Source of the DNA: Nostoc sp. FACHB-892
GTDB lineage: Bacteria > Cyanobacteriota > Cyanobacteriia > Cyanobacteriales > Nostocaceae
Assembly (NCBI RefSeq): GCF_014698795.1
Contig: NZ_JACJTR010000047.1
Span: forward strand, 1 to 45,705
Direction of reading: 5' to 3'
Length of the DNA: 45,705 nucleotides
Positions 31,932 to 40,505 of the stretch are shown here, in pieces. Each line of letters starts with the position of its first letter. Position 1 is the first letter of the stretch. The notes under the pieces are model-generated. The model made no database searches, was not told where the DNA came from, and was given only the letters and a program-made list of their open reading frames with translations. Made by a program: the position numbers and the translations under genes.

Positions 31932-32371
31932 GGCTCCCACTCCAATAAGTTAATAGCTACAATACCCTTACGATTTTGTTTTCTATCGCGCTGAAAAAAC
32001 TCTATTGATATTGTAGACTCATCCACGGGTTGGTCGGATGGATAAATTTCCCCTTTATACTTAGCTTTCTGTGCTGCACTGTCATAATATTTTAATATTA
32101 GTGGTGCATTTTGTCTGAGGTAATCTATATTTACATCGTCTCTGTCCCAGCAACAATCAAAATCTCCTGGGTCTATTTTATTTGTCACAAAACTGCCATT
32201 GATGTAAATTGTACGGCATTCTGCTGCTTTTAGTTGTTTCATTAACTCTTCTAAACCTGAAATCATTTTGGCTCTTTTAGGTGTGTACCCAAACCTCTCT
32301 TTAAACTCCTGCCACTCGCCAAAATGTACCCCTGGTGGTAGATTACCGTTTTCATCAAACTCAGGAATCAT
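31928..32371 (-). CDS. DUF6932 protein, minimal nucleotidyltransferase-like
   Basis: A 147-residue protein. It begins MIPEFDENGNLPPGVHFGEW, the signature N-terminus of DUF6932. Residues 54-80 carry the pol-beta nucleotidyltransferase motif: IYINGSF (G59, S60) followed by D70-x-D72 in PGDFDCCWD. A candidate third acidic residue lies in STISIEFFQRD. Minimal nucleotidyltransferases of this kind are toxins or antitoxins in pairs with HEPN or HTH proteins, modifying tRNA or the partner. Its stop overlaps the start of the HTH gene by ATGA, so the two form a tight operon. The toxin-antitoxin role is inferred. Confidence 0.78.
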   Translation of the reverse strand: MIPEFDENGNLPPGVHFGEWQEFKERFGYTPKRAKMISGLEELMKQLKAAECRTIYINGSFVTNKIDPGDFDCCWDRDDVNIDYLRQNAPLILKYYDSAAQKAKYKGEIYPSDQPVDESTISIEFFQRDRKQNRKGIVAINLLEWEP

Positions 32372-32634
32372 TCTTAATAAATAGCACCAATTCTACTGAT
32401 TTTAAAAGCATACCACTGAAGCAAATAAATAATACAAAATTTACAGATTATAGCGGATTTATATTGTGATTTTTGGCTCTATTTTTTAATTAAAAAATTA
32501 GCATTCAGGAGTGTTTAAATATATAGTCCAGTTCTAGAAAACTCCTATTTGATTTGAAAAAATTCAAGGTGACTGTAAGCTTGCTATACAAAGGTTTATT
32601 TCTCAAAATACTTAGCAAGATTCAAGTAGGATTC
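32372..32634. other. AT-rich intergenic region
   Basis: 263 bp of very AT-rich sequence between the relaxase stop and the start of the DUF6932 gene, expected to hold the promoter of the DUF6932/HTH operon. No clear operator is visible. Confidence 0.4.
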
Positions 32635-34128
32635 CTATATCTCTGATAAAGAGACTTCCTGATGTTTATTTTTCAATTGTTGAATTACAGGTATGAGTTT
32701 TTGTAACTGTGTTATATCTTCATCACCCAATTGTGGTGGTTCTATGGGTTGCCATTCTTCTGAGGTATAGGAAGCTTTCATCACCTGAATACCATCACTG
32801 TTACGTATCAGAGTTAGTTGGTTATTTTCAATTGTCGCCGAGTATCTATTACCTTTAAATGCTGTACTATTAAGTACTAAGAGATATTCCGCAACGATGG
32901 GGGCAATTTCTCGCATCCGAGCAATTTGTTCTGCGATATCGGGCTGTTGCTCAGTTGGTTTCTCCTGTGATAGTGCGGATGGTTCTGCTGCAACGCCAAG
33001 AAGAATTTTGTTATCGTCCGTAACAGTTATAAGTGCTGGTAATTCATTAAATTCTTGGTTTTGCATCGTTTCAACTGTTGTAGGGGATGAGGGTGGCGAC
33101 ACTACCACAGTTTGTTTTTTAGCGAACGGTTCATTTGCTATTGTGGGAACTTCTTCAAGTGCTGGCTCTAAGTTTGCTGTTGAATTATCTTGTGTACTTA
33201 ATACTTCGATAATTGCTGTTTTTTCTAATGCTCCATCGGATGAAGAATCTTGTTTAAAATTCCACTCAATCCAACTTTCCAGATAATTAATCCGCTTATC
33301 GTCAATTGTTCGCCCTCGCTTAAAACTCTCAATTAGTGACTCAGTTGGATATCGATATTCTTCTTGATAGCTAACTTTTAAATGTTCCCGGATGCCAACA
33401 TGAGTATATAATTTACCCAAATCCCCACCTTTAAACGGCTGTCCATCCAAGCAGTAGCTTATCCCCTTGAGCTTACCAGTACGGGTAAACTTGCAATCAA
33501 CTTGGATATTTTCTTTTAACAATCGGGCCACAAATACTGGCATTGCAGGATTATCTACTGCGGCTTGTTCAATCTGCTTTTGCAACCATTCAACTATATT
33601 TTGGTTTCCAGATTCTTCTGCTTGTTGTACGTGTTTAGGGTAAGCCTTTTTCTTATCGACTTCCCAACTGGACGGTTGAATAATTAAATCGTAATTTTTT
33701 TCTATTTGACGTAAGATTTTTTCTGTACGGTAATAGTCTAAATAATCGTCATTGCACTCGCCATCGTAGGATACCCGGTTAATTACCATATGTGCGTGGG
33801 GTCGAACTTGCCCGTCATATTCCGCATCGTTATGCTGCACCAAAATAAATTGGTTGTTCGACAGTTTCAACCCCTCTCGTAAATCTTCCGCTATTTGGCA
33901 TAATTCCCACTCGTCCAGGCTTCTATCACCAGGGGCCGGACTAAACGATAGGTGCAGTACGGGTTTTTGGACTCTGGGGTTTTTATTGGCAAAGGAGCGA
34001 AACTCCCAAGCAAGTTGGGCGGGTGTTTCTCCTGCCATATTAGTATTGATCAGCCGCGCCGAAGTTTTGCCGAGGACGTAGGCTACACAACCGTAAAAGC
34101 CATTTCCCTTGGTGATGTTGCCAATCAC
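32635..34128 (-). CDS. Relaxase, MOBP-like (VirD2/Relaxase Pfam family)
   Basis: A 497-residue mobilization nuclease. The N-terminal domain (residues 1-250) begins MIGNITKGNGFYGCVAYVLG, with candidate catalytic tyrosines Y12/Y17. Motif II-like KPVLHLSFSPAPGD (H59) follows. The metal-binding motif III FILVQHNDAEYDGQVRPHAHMVINR has H99, H111, H113 and N117. The C-terminal half (from about 300) is low-complexity, T/S/E-rich, with a final conserved-looking patch (YSATIENNQLTLIRNSDGIQ). It nicks oriT and leads the strand during conjugation; the plasmid lacks transfer genes, so it would be mobilized by a helper. Its start overlaps the mobC stop by ATGA. Confidence 0.93.
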   Translation of the reverse strand: MIGNITKGNGFYGCVAYVLGKTSARLINTNMAGETPAQLAWEFRSFANKNPRVQKPVLHLSFSPAPGDRSLDEWELCQIAEDLREGLKLSNNQFILVQHNDAEYDGQVRPHAHMVINRVSYDGECNDDYLDYYRTEKILRQIEKNYDLIIQPSSWEVDKKKAYPKHVQQAEESGNQNIVEWLQKQIEQAAVDNPAMPVFVARLLKENIQVDCKFTRTGKLKGISYCLDGQPFKGGDLGKLYTHVGIREHLKVSYQEEYRYPTESLIESFKRGRTIDDKRINYLESWIEWNFKQDSSSDGALEKTAIIEVLSTQDNSTANLEPALEEVPTIANEPFAKKQTVVVSPPSSPTTVETMQNQEFNELPALITVTDDNKILLGVAAEPSALSQEKPTEQQPDIAEQIARMREIAPIVAEYLLVLNSTAFKGNRYSATIENNQLTLIRNSDGIQVMKASYTSEEWQPIEPPQLGDEDITQLQKLIPVIQQLKNKHQEVSLSEI

Positions 34129-34631
34129 TTCTTCTCCAGGGGGAAAGCAACTACTTGGTCGGGTTGTTCCGGTTGTTCGGGTTGGTTAGCCACAGGTGCA
34201 GATTGTTCTGAGTCGGGTAGTTCAGGGTTTTCCGGCATTCCCAGTAATATCTGCTTTATTTCTAGCAGTAATGGTTTGAGGGCTTCAATTTCAGGGCGAG
34301 GGTCAACTGCGATCGCCTCTTCTAACTTAACGGCGCGGTTGATGGCGTAGGCAATTTGGTTGATGTTATTGCCAATTCGACCCAGTTCTACGTATGTCGC
34401 TTCGTTGATGGCGGGTACTGGGGGAGTGATATAGATACGATCTCGCTCAACACAGTAGCGGATAAATTTGGAGAGATTCTTCCCCATACCAGCAGCTTCG
34501 GCTTTGGCTTCCCAATCTTCTTTTTCTGATTCGGTTAGTCTGAGGCTGACAAGTGAAGTGCGTTTTGGTTTGGGTTTTGACTTGCGTCCAGCTTGAAAAA
34601 CTTTTTTGGCTGTAGTGGTCTTACTATTCAT
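34125..34631 (-). CDS. mobC: MobC-type relaxosome accessory protein
   Basis: A 168-residue protein of the MobC family. The N-terminus is basic and ribbon-helix-helix-like (GRKSKPKPKRTSLVSLRLTE, SEKEDWEAKAEAAGM), followed by LSKFIRYCVERDRI and the family hallmark LGRIGNNINQIAYAINRAV (about residues 85-103). The C-terminal tail is proline/glutamate-rich and repetitive (QPEQPEQPDQ). MobC binds oriT and helps the relaxase melt and nick it. It is the first gene of the mobilization operon and overlaps the relaxase gene by four bases. The region upstream probably holds oriT. Confidence 0.92.
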   Translation of the reverse strand: MNSKTTTAKKVFQAGRKSKPKPKRTSLVSLRLTESEKEDWEAKAEAAGMGKNLSKFIRYCVERDRIYITPPVPAINEATYVELGRIGNNINQIAYAINRAVKLEEAIAVDPRPEIEALKPLLLEIKQILLGMPENPELPDSEQSAPVANQPEQPEQPDQVVAFPLEKK

Positions 34632-35120
34632 CTATATAAATGAGGTTTTTTAAAGAATTCTTTGAATCTACGATAAATTGATAAACTTATCAGAAATTAA
34701 TAATCATCACGCTTAATATTGATAAGCAGCCCCACTGCTAGAAGCCAGAGGCATTCATTGCGAGCCGGTTCGGTAATAAAATCAACTGTTTTATTATCGA
34801 GTTTTGGGGGTTTCCAAAGGGGGTGAGACCCACTTTGGCGAGCTTGGCGGCGCGAAAAACTAGGATTTATATGAAGAAATGTAATACGCCGCCATTGCTC
34901 GCTACCCAAAATGCGACTACGGTATACGAAAAGTATAGCAAACACGGGAAGTCTTGTACAGTGGGGGTTTGAGCGCGAGGGCTGGAATTAGAGGCAGGTG
35001 TTCGCTTCCTCCCATTCTTCCCCTACTTTCCCCCAGTTCTCACCCAGTTCTTACCAAAAATATGGACAATTCTTTTGCTGGAAAAAATAATAATTTTTAT
35101 TTGTAGAGATAATTATCCAC
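34632..35120. other. Candidate oriT region upstream of mobC
   Basis: A 490-bp stretch with no convincing gene, next to the mobilization operon. It holds a strong hairpin CCAAAGGGGGT / ACCCACTTTGG (34814-34824, 34828-34838; one mismatch, 3-base loop) followed by GC-rich CGAGCTTGGCGGCGCG, and a small stem TATAC / GTATA near 34922-34936. The hairpin and GC-rich tail next to mobC are the layout of oriT regions. No known nic sequence was recognised, so the nick position is open. The short minus-strand frame at 34697-34945 has no recognisable features. Confidence 0.5.
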
Positions 35121-35124
35121 TTTT

Positions 35125-35179
35125 AAGGGGAATGAGTGGGAATTTTACCCCATTTAATCCCTACTTACTCCCCTTTTTT
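35125..35179 (+). terminator. Hairpin with T-run, terminator-like
   Basis: AAGGGG (35125-35130) plus the following AATGAGTGGGA pair with TCCCTACTTACT plus CCCCTT (35170-35175), with one bulge, and the stem ends in six Ts (35174-35179). It has the shape of a rho-independent terminator for plus-strand transcripts, although no plus-strand gene lies upstream. It could protect the oriT region from, or end, an antisense transcript. Confidence 0.5.
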
Positions 35180-35301
35180 GTCCCTCAGAGTAAAATTGTA
35201 ATAATAATCACTTATTTATACTGAGAAAAGTTTTTAGATGAAATCCACGCTCTGTTGTAGAACTTCGCAAAGGTAGTGATACATGAGCGCTCGCTTACTA
35301 G

Positions 35302-35712
35302 CTAATTTCGCCGAGGCTCGTAATCCCGGTAATCGTCGTAATTTTGGTTATATCGGTGGGGTCTGCCATCCCTAGAACAGATCCGCCGGGTTTGCTCTGC
35401 TGCTACCCATCCGGTTTCATAGTTTGGGCCCAATTTGTTATCCGGTGTATAAATTTCCAGCCAATTGCCTTGCTGTCCGATAACATCTAATACTGTGCCG
35501 TTAGGAAGCATGGTATTAATGTTGTTAAAGCGAACTTTGGGTGATGATCTCACATCGACATAGCCATCCCAGTCCTTGGCAATCGTTCGACAAAATCTAG
35601 CTTGCGCCATTGGGGAATAACTGGCTAGAAGAGAAATGGCGATCGCGGTTATGGTCAAACCTTTACTGAACAATCTACGAGTGAATTGAGTAGATAGTGG
35701 AATACGGTTCAT
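35302..35712 (-). CDS. Secreted SH3-like (SH3b) domain protein
   Basis: 136 residues from ATG 35712, chosen over an upstream frame start at 35760 because it gives a proper signal peptide: MNRIPLSTQFTRRLFSKGLTITAIAISLLASYSPMAQA (in pieces: RRLFSKGLTITAIAISLLAS, cleavage after AQA). The mature part is a bacterial SH3 domain (DWDGYVDVRSSPKVRF, MLPNGTVLDVIGQQGNWLEIY, YETGWVAAEQTRRIC) and a Y/D/R-rich tail (HRYNQNYDDYRDYEPRR). SH3b domains often bind peptidoglycan or envelope proteins. Two cysteines flank the domain. A weak AAGAGA lies upstream of the start. Confidence 0.85.
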   Translation of the reverse strand: MNRIPLSTQFTRRLFSKGLTITAIAISLLASYSPMAQARFCRTIAKDWDGYVDVRSSPKVRFNNINTMLPNGTVLDVIGQQGNWLEIYTPDNKLGPNYETGWVAAEQTRRICSRDGRPHRYNQNYDDYRDYEPRRN

Positions 35713-35832
35713 AAATACACATCTCTTAAGTATTGTGATCAGTTGGGATTGGTTCACCAAAATCGTTGTTATTGATACCAGTCCAAACCATTTCCCAGGC
35801 GATCTCCTCCGGCGGGGCGGAGCATCGTCGCT

Positions 35833-36120
35833 CTAAATATTCCGGCGGTAAAAAGACTCCTCGATCCACATCCGCACTTCTTCTTCAGAAGCTAGACAAG
35901 CGGTGCGGCCTGTTTTGGGATTGTAAACTTCATACCAAACATTCCCTGCACGATCTTTGCGTTGCCAAATTTTCAACTCAGGTTCGGTGGTGAGTACATT
36001 CCAAATCCATTGCCCGAATCGTCTTAGTTGCTGGGTCAATTTTTGCAAGTTGGATTGAGGAACAGGAACCTCATCACCAAGAAGTTCAGGTTTTTTGTAG
36101 TCTTGCGATTGTGTATTCAT
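35833..36120 (-). CDS. Small hypothetical protein
   Basis: 95 residues from ATG 36120, supported by a perfect AGGAGG five bases upstream; the preceding GTG is too close to it. The N-terminus is polar (MNTQSQDYKKPELLGDEVPVP). A tryptophan-rich helix follows (FGQWIWNVLTTEPELKIWQ), then a beta-like segment DRAGNVWYEVYNPKTG and an acidic/aromatic end (SEEEVRMWIEESFYRR). No family is recognised. The shared dyad site B (36207-36224) lies 87 bp upstream. A repeat module with GGAGCATCGTCGC abuts the stop codon. Confidence 0.7.
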   Translation of the reverse strand: MNTQSQDYKKPELLGDEVPVPQSNLQKLTQQLRRFGQWIWNVLTTEPELKIWQRKDRAGNVWYEVYNPKTGRTACLASEEEVRMWIEESFYRRNI

Positions 36121-36206
36121 CACTGCCTCCTGTTAAATTCACCATTGACTGCATAGTAAAGCGGTGATTAAATCGCAACTTCCCCAGATGAGTCTCAGTA
36201 GATCGA

Positions 36207-36224
36207 TTCATCTGATCGGGTGAA
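36207..36224. promoter_or_regulatory. Shared dyad site B
   Basis: TTCATCTGATCGGGTGAA fits the palindromic consensus TTCAYCYRATYRGRTGAA exactly. The arms extend to GATTCA and TGAATC, giving 22 bp. It lies between the small gene starting at 36120 (minus) and the serine hydrolase gene starting at 36518 (plus). Confidence 0.65.
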
Positions 36225-36305
36225 TCAGCCAGAGGTGCAAGTTGGCACAATCAGGCGAAGTGCAAAATCAACTCAAAGAGCGATTATGAAATCAGCAATT
36301 GACCA

Positions 36306-36484
36306 AATAACTACTAATTCGTAATTAAAAGAATTACGAATTACGTAGAGCCTGCGGCATAGCTGCGCTTAGAGCGATAGCGAAGCGGTAGCGTACCCCT
36401 ACGGGGAAGCAAGCCAAGCTACGCGGAGCGTCTCGTAGAGAGGTACGAGCGTCCGCAGGAGCGTCATTACGAATTACGAATTAT
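36306..36484. repeat. Dispersed GC-rich repeat flanked by ATTACGAATTACG repeats
   Basis: A block of short GC-rich repeats (36344-36465, including GGCATAGCTGCGC and GGAGCGTCTCGTAGAG) is bracketed by copies of ATTACGAATTACG (36331-36343 and 36468-36480). The bracketed layout suggests the GC-rich block was inserted into, or copied with, the AT-rich repeat. Non-coding. Confidence 0.75.
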
Positions 36485-36517
36485 TTTGATTTACCATTCG
36501 CTATGGAGGAAGATTTA

Positions 36518-37951
36518 ATGTCCACTATTCGTCGTTCGCTCGGCGTATTGCTTGCCTGCACTCCCATTTTGGGATTATTCAATATTCATACAATGGCGAT
36601 CGCCGCACCTGGGATTTCTCAACCAAGCACTGATGCAAAATTTCAACCCCTGATTAAAGCCATTGAAGCGCAGATGAAAGCGCAAGATGTCCCTGGATTA
36701 GCTGTAGCGATCGTGCAAAATGGCAAGGTGACTTTTCAAAGAGGTTTCGGTGTTCGCAACACTGAAACTAAAGACCCAGTTATACCTGCAACCCTATTCC
36801 GAATTGGCTCAACCACCAAACCATTAACAGTAATTGGTATCATGCAATTAGTAGAAGCTGGCAAAGTCAAGCTTGATGAACCAGTTGTTCACTATGTGCC
36901 AGAGTTTAAAGTAAATCCCAAAATTACAGTCCGACAAATTATTTCCCATAGCTCAGGACTTGCTGATGGGGGTGAGCCTTACGGACGTATCGATGCGGCT
37001 GCGCTCAAAGATTACGTTACCAGCCTGACACCAAAAAGCGCGTTTGCACCACCGGGAACAGTATTAAGTTACTCCAATCCGGCTTTCTCAGTTGCCGGAC
37101 GCTTAATCGAACGGGTAAGCGGGATGAATTATGCTGATTACATGGACAAAAATGTCTTTCCAGCTTTGGGAATGGCGCGTACAACTTTATTACCTAATGT
37201 TGCTTTGACCTATCCCCTAGCAGTGGGTTATCAACCAGGCAAAGCAGGACTGGAAACTGTGCGCCCTAATCCTGATAACGTCGCTGAATACCCCGCAGGG
37301 TTTGTCTTTTCATCGGTAAAAGACCTTAGCCGCTTGGTATTATTTCTCCTACAAGATGGCAAACTCAATGGCAAAACCGTATTGAGTGCAAGTTCTATGC
37401 AAGCAATGAAAACGCCTGTGTTAAACATTGCCTCATTGAATGTGGGCTATGGCTTAGGGTTAATTGTCGAGCCGAAAAATGACAACATTACAAATATTGG
37501 GCATGACGGCTCAATTAATGGTTATAGTGCTGCACTACAGACCATCCCATCCCAGAAATTTGGTATTGTAATTTTGGCTAATAAAGTAGGTTTTAACTCT
37601 ACCCCAATTCTGGAAGCAGCTACACAATCTTTGCTGAAACTGCCAAAACCGAATCCTGCACCTCCAATTAAGTTAGAGGATAACGCACTCAAAGCCTATA
37701 CCGGAAACTATGCTGTTTCTGGAATTACAGGGAAGCTAGGTACTCTGGCAATTGTTCTAGAACAAGGCAAGCTTAAGACTAAATTTGCCGGACAACCGGA
37801 TCTCGAATTGCGATCGCTCCGCCCAGACACATTTGGGGTATTTTTAGGGAACACACAGATAGGAAATGCTGCTTTCCTGCGGGATAAAACAGGCAAGATT
37901 ACATTTTTGAGCTATGGGTTACGTGCATATCCACGTTTAAGCGATAGGTAA
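36518..37951 (+). CDS. Secreted serine hydrolase, beta-lactamase class C / penicillin-binding-protein type
   Basis: 477 residues from ATG 36518, chosen for the GGAGGAAG ten bases upstream; a start at 36503 would add five residues. A signal peptide (LGVLLACTPILGLFNIHTMA, cleavage near IAA) is followed by the serine hydrolase domain with SxxK in RIGSTTKPL (S98, K101), YSN (Y185) in TVLSYSNPAF and HDG in NIGHDGSINGY (about residue 328). The C-terminal 110 residues form a lipocalin-like DUF3471-type beta domain. Such proteins act as esterases, D-aminopeptidases or peptidoglycan carboxypeptidases, rarely as true beta-lactamases. Its 3' end overlaps the convergent kinase gene by 15 bp. Confidence 0.93.
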   Translation: MSTIRRSLGVLLACTPILGLFNIHTMAIAAPGISQPSTDAKFQPLIKAIEAQMKAQDVPGLAVAIVQNGKVTFQRGFGVRNTETKDPVIPATLFRIGSTTKPLTVIGIMQLVEAGKVKLDEPVVHYVPEFKVNPKITVRQIISHSSGLADGGEPYGRIDAAALKDYVTSLTPKSAFAPPGTVLSYSNPAFSVAGRLIERVSGMNYADYMDKNVFPALGMARTTLLPNVALTYPLAVGYQPGKAGLETVRPNPDNVAEYPAGFVFSSVKDLSRLVLFLLQDGKLNGKTVLSASSMQAMKTPVLNIASLNVGYGLGLIVEPKNDNITNIGHDGSINGYSAALQTIPSQKFGIVILANKVGFNSTPILEAATQSLLKLPKPNPAPPIKLEDNALKAYTGNYAVSGITGKLGTLAIVLEQGKLKTKFAGQPDLELRSLRPDTFGVFLGNTQIGNAAFLRDKTGKITFLSYGLRAYPRLSDR

Positions 37952-40411
37952 GGTAAACCAGAAAGTTGCACCTTTTCCCGGACTACTATGAACTCCAATT
38001 TCTCCACCATGTGCTGTGATAATTTGGCGACAGAGGTATAATCCTAACCCAATACCAGTAGAACGAGAGCGATGGGCTACGCCCCCCCGGAGGCGATCGC
38101 CTCTAGAATAGCGTTCAAATATTTCTGAGCATTGTTCCTCGTTCATACCCACACCATTATCCTGCACTAGACAACGGATCATTTCTCCTTCTAAGCTTGC
38201 TTGCAAAGTAATTTGTAACCCTGGAAGGTTATGATTTAGTGCATTACTGATTAAGTTTTCAAATACACGCCTTAATTGCAAAGAATCTGCATTCACAAGA
38301 GGCAAATCATCCAAAAACAAATTATGAATAGTTGCACGATTTTTTACAAATAATGATTCTAAATCTTCAGTAATAGATTTCACTAATTCACTGATTTTTA
38401 CAGGTTCACAATGTAATGAAATTCCTTGAATCTCACTAATATGTGTTTCCAACAATGAGTTAATTAGATGCAGTTGGCGTTCACCACTCTCAATCATTCT
38501 ATCTAAAATATTCCGAGATAAAGAGATATTTTCTACAGGTGATTGTTGCCAGTGTTTTAATAACATCAAAGTCCCTGCAATGGGTGTGCGTAAATCATGA
38601 GAGACAGCGTGTAAAAACTCATCTTGGCGTTTATATAAATCTTGTATTTCTACCATTCTTTGCTGCAATTGAGCAGTTCTTTCATGCACTTTGTGTTCTA
38701 AACCGAGATTGAGCGATTGGATTTGTTGAAAGAGTTGAGCTTTTTGAATAGCAATTGCTACTTGTGTTGCTAATTGTTGCAGTAAGTCAATTTCTACCTG
38801 CTGCCAATGACGCACTCTCGAACATTGATGAACAACCAATGTACCAAAAAACTTTTCCCCCACCATGATTGGTACTGCTAAACAAGCTTTTACTTGATAT
38901 TTAGCGAAATAGTAAGCACGCTTGGGAGAAAGTTGGATTTGGTTAACATCCTCAATTATTTGTATATTTCCTTGAGAGAATAAACTTTTTATTTCTTGAA
39001 TATAATCATTATCTTTTAAAAATACCTCTGAAATTGCTTGGCAATTTATAGCTACAGATTCAGCGAAAATCTTACTTTGTACAATATCATTAAAGTTGCT
39101 AATAAATACTCTGTCGGCTTGAAGAAATTGACGAACTTCTGTTACTGTAGTGTTGATAATCTCCTCTAAATTTAAACTTTGTAAAACTCTCAGCGCAATT
39201 TCTGCAATTAATCGCTCTCGTTGGGTGGCTGCACGTAATTGAATTTCCCCTTGTCTGCGTTCAGTAATATCAATTCCAAACCCAAAGAAGAAGTTAAGCT
39301 CCCCATTTTCTTTAAAAACTGCTCTGCCGTGCCAATCTATAAGTAATTTATTACCACTTTTAGTTAATACATAGTTTTCTTGGTTGGGTAATAATTCTTG
39401 TACATTTGCTGACTGGAAAACTTGCGCCAGCATTTCTTGTTGCTCTGTCGGGACAAAATTAGCAAGATAATTAGTACCAACAACTTCCTCAAGAGTATAA
39501 TCCAGGGCATTCAGCATTGCTTGGTTCATCATCCTCACTGTACCATCTGGATTGATAGCTACAAAAAAAGCCGGGGAAGTTTGCACGATTGTAGTATTAA
39601 AATCTCTTTGCTGACATAACTCGATTTCAGCAATTTTACGTTTGGTAATGTCACGGACGAATCCTTGCATCCCCACAACATTACCATCAATTATCACAGG
39701 TGTTTCTACAACTTCAGTGAATAAGGAATTCCCATCTTTGTGGCGTGAAATTACTACAAATGGTTTATTGCGTTCCCCTGTTAGTAAAGCTTTATCAGTT
39801 AATTCAATAGCTTCTGCTTTAGCAGCATCATCTATCAAAAAATATTCACATTCTTTCCCGACTAATTCTTCTGGTGTATATCCTAATACTGTCTGAACTG
39901 AGGGAGAAATATATTCAAATATATGATTGTTATCATGAACATAAAAAAATACTTGTTCACTACCTTCAACCATCATCCGAAATCTTTCTTCACTATGTTG
40001 GAGAGAGATTTCTGCTTTTCTACTTTCTGTTATATCTTGACCAGTAGCAATAACATAACTAAGTTTTCCGCTCTCATCTACAAGAGTATTTACTGTCCAA
40101 GCAATTAATCGCTGTTTTCCATCTTTAGTTAATAAATATCTTTCGGATGTTTTGGGAAGTTGTTCAGTATTTATCTGATTAAATTCTAATTTAGCTAACT
40201 CTATTTCTTTTGGAAGTGAAAATATATCCCAGAACAATTTATTTTCTACTTCGGCAAATGAATATTGAGTTATTGCCTCACAAGCACTATTAAAACAGAC
40301 AATTCGCCCTTGTTTATCAAGGATTATAATTAAAGCAGCAATCGTATCAAGAATTGTGGCAACAAAATCACGTTCTTGACTGAAATTTTTGATGATTTGT
40401 TGTAACTGCAC
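37937..40411 (-). CDS. PAS-PAS-PAS-GAF histidine kinase
   Basis: An 824-residue soluble kinase. PAS1 (about 12-130, ending ATGQDITESRKAE), PAS2 (about 140-257, ending GFVRDITKRKIAE), PAS3 (about 268-390, ending GFGIDITERRQGE), GAF (about 405-560; the LAVPIMV...FGTLVVHQCS pattern lacks the bilin cysteine context of phytochromes), a coiled coil, HisKA with HAVSHDLRTP (about residue 610), and HATPase_c (ENLISNALNHN, QDNGVGM, GIGLGLYLCRQII). A GC-rich dispersed repeat is inserted in frame just before the G2 box (38067-38100). The transmitter is paralogous to the kinase at 3649-5022. No response regulator is adjacent. Confidence 0.92.
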   Translation of the reverse strand: MQLQQIIKNFSQERDFVATILDTIAALIIILDKQGRIVCFNSACEAITQYSFAEVENKLFWDIFSLPKEIELAKLEFNQINTEQLPKTSERYLLTKDGKQRLIAWTVNTLVDESGKLSYVIATGQDITESRKAEISLQHSEERFRMMVEGSEQVFFYVHDNNHIFEYISPSVQTVLGYTPEELVGKECEYFLIDDAAKAEAIELTDKALLTGERNKPFVVISRHKDGNSLFTEVVETPVIIDGNVVGMQGFVRDITKRKIAEIELCQQRDFNTTIVQTSPAFFVAINPDGTVRMMNQAMLNALDYTLEEVVGTNYLANFVPTEQQEMLAQVFQSANVQELLPNQENYVLTKSGNKLLIDWHGRAVFKENGELNFFFGFGIDITERRQGEIQLRAATQRERLIAEIALRVLQSLNLEEIINTTVTEVRQFLQADRVFISNFNDIVQSKIFAESVAINCQAISEVFLKDNDYIQEIKSLFSQGNIQIIEDVNQIQLSPKRAYYFAKYQVKACLAVPIMVGEKFFGTLVVHQCSRVRHWQQVEIDLLQQLATQVAIAIQKAQLFQQIQSLNLGLEHKVHERTAQLQQRMVEIQDLYKRQDEFLHAVSHDLRTPIAGTLMLLKHWQQSPVENISLSRNILDRMIESGERQLHLINSLLETHISEIQGISLHCEPVKISELVKSITEDLESLFVKNRATIHNLFLDDLPLVNADSLQLRRVFENLISNALNHNLPGLQITLQASLEGEMIRCLVQDNGVGMNEEQCSEIFERYSRGDRLRGGVAHRSRSTGIGLGLYLCRQIITAHGGEIGVHSSPGKGATFWFTLPIA
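38067..38102. repeat. Dispersed repeat inserted in frame in the histidine kinase
   Basis: Bases 38067-38085 are identical to 11882-11900 in an intergenic region (GAGCGATGGGCTACGCCCC) and are followed by a HIP1-containing GGAGGCGATCGCC. It encodes extra residues between YSRG and the G2 box (GDRLRGGVAHRSRS) that the paralogous kinase lacks. Confidence 0.75.
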
Positions 40412-40505
40412 AGTTATTTGATAGCTGAATTTATCGGTATATTGATTTACATAATATCAGGACAAATATGGTTGAACTAGAAAGAAAAACAAAAATATAA
40501 TTTAT

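Noticed and set aside
34697..34945. 82-codon minus-strand frame in the candidate oriT
   Set aside because: No domain; it runs through the hairpin, and no good ribosome-binding site is seen.
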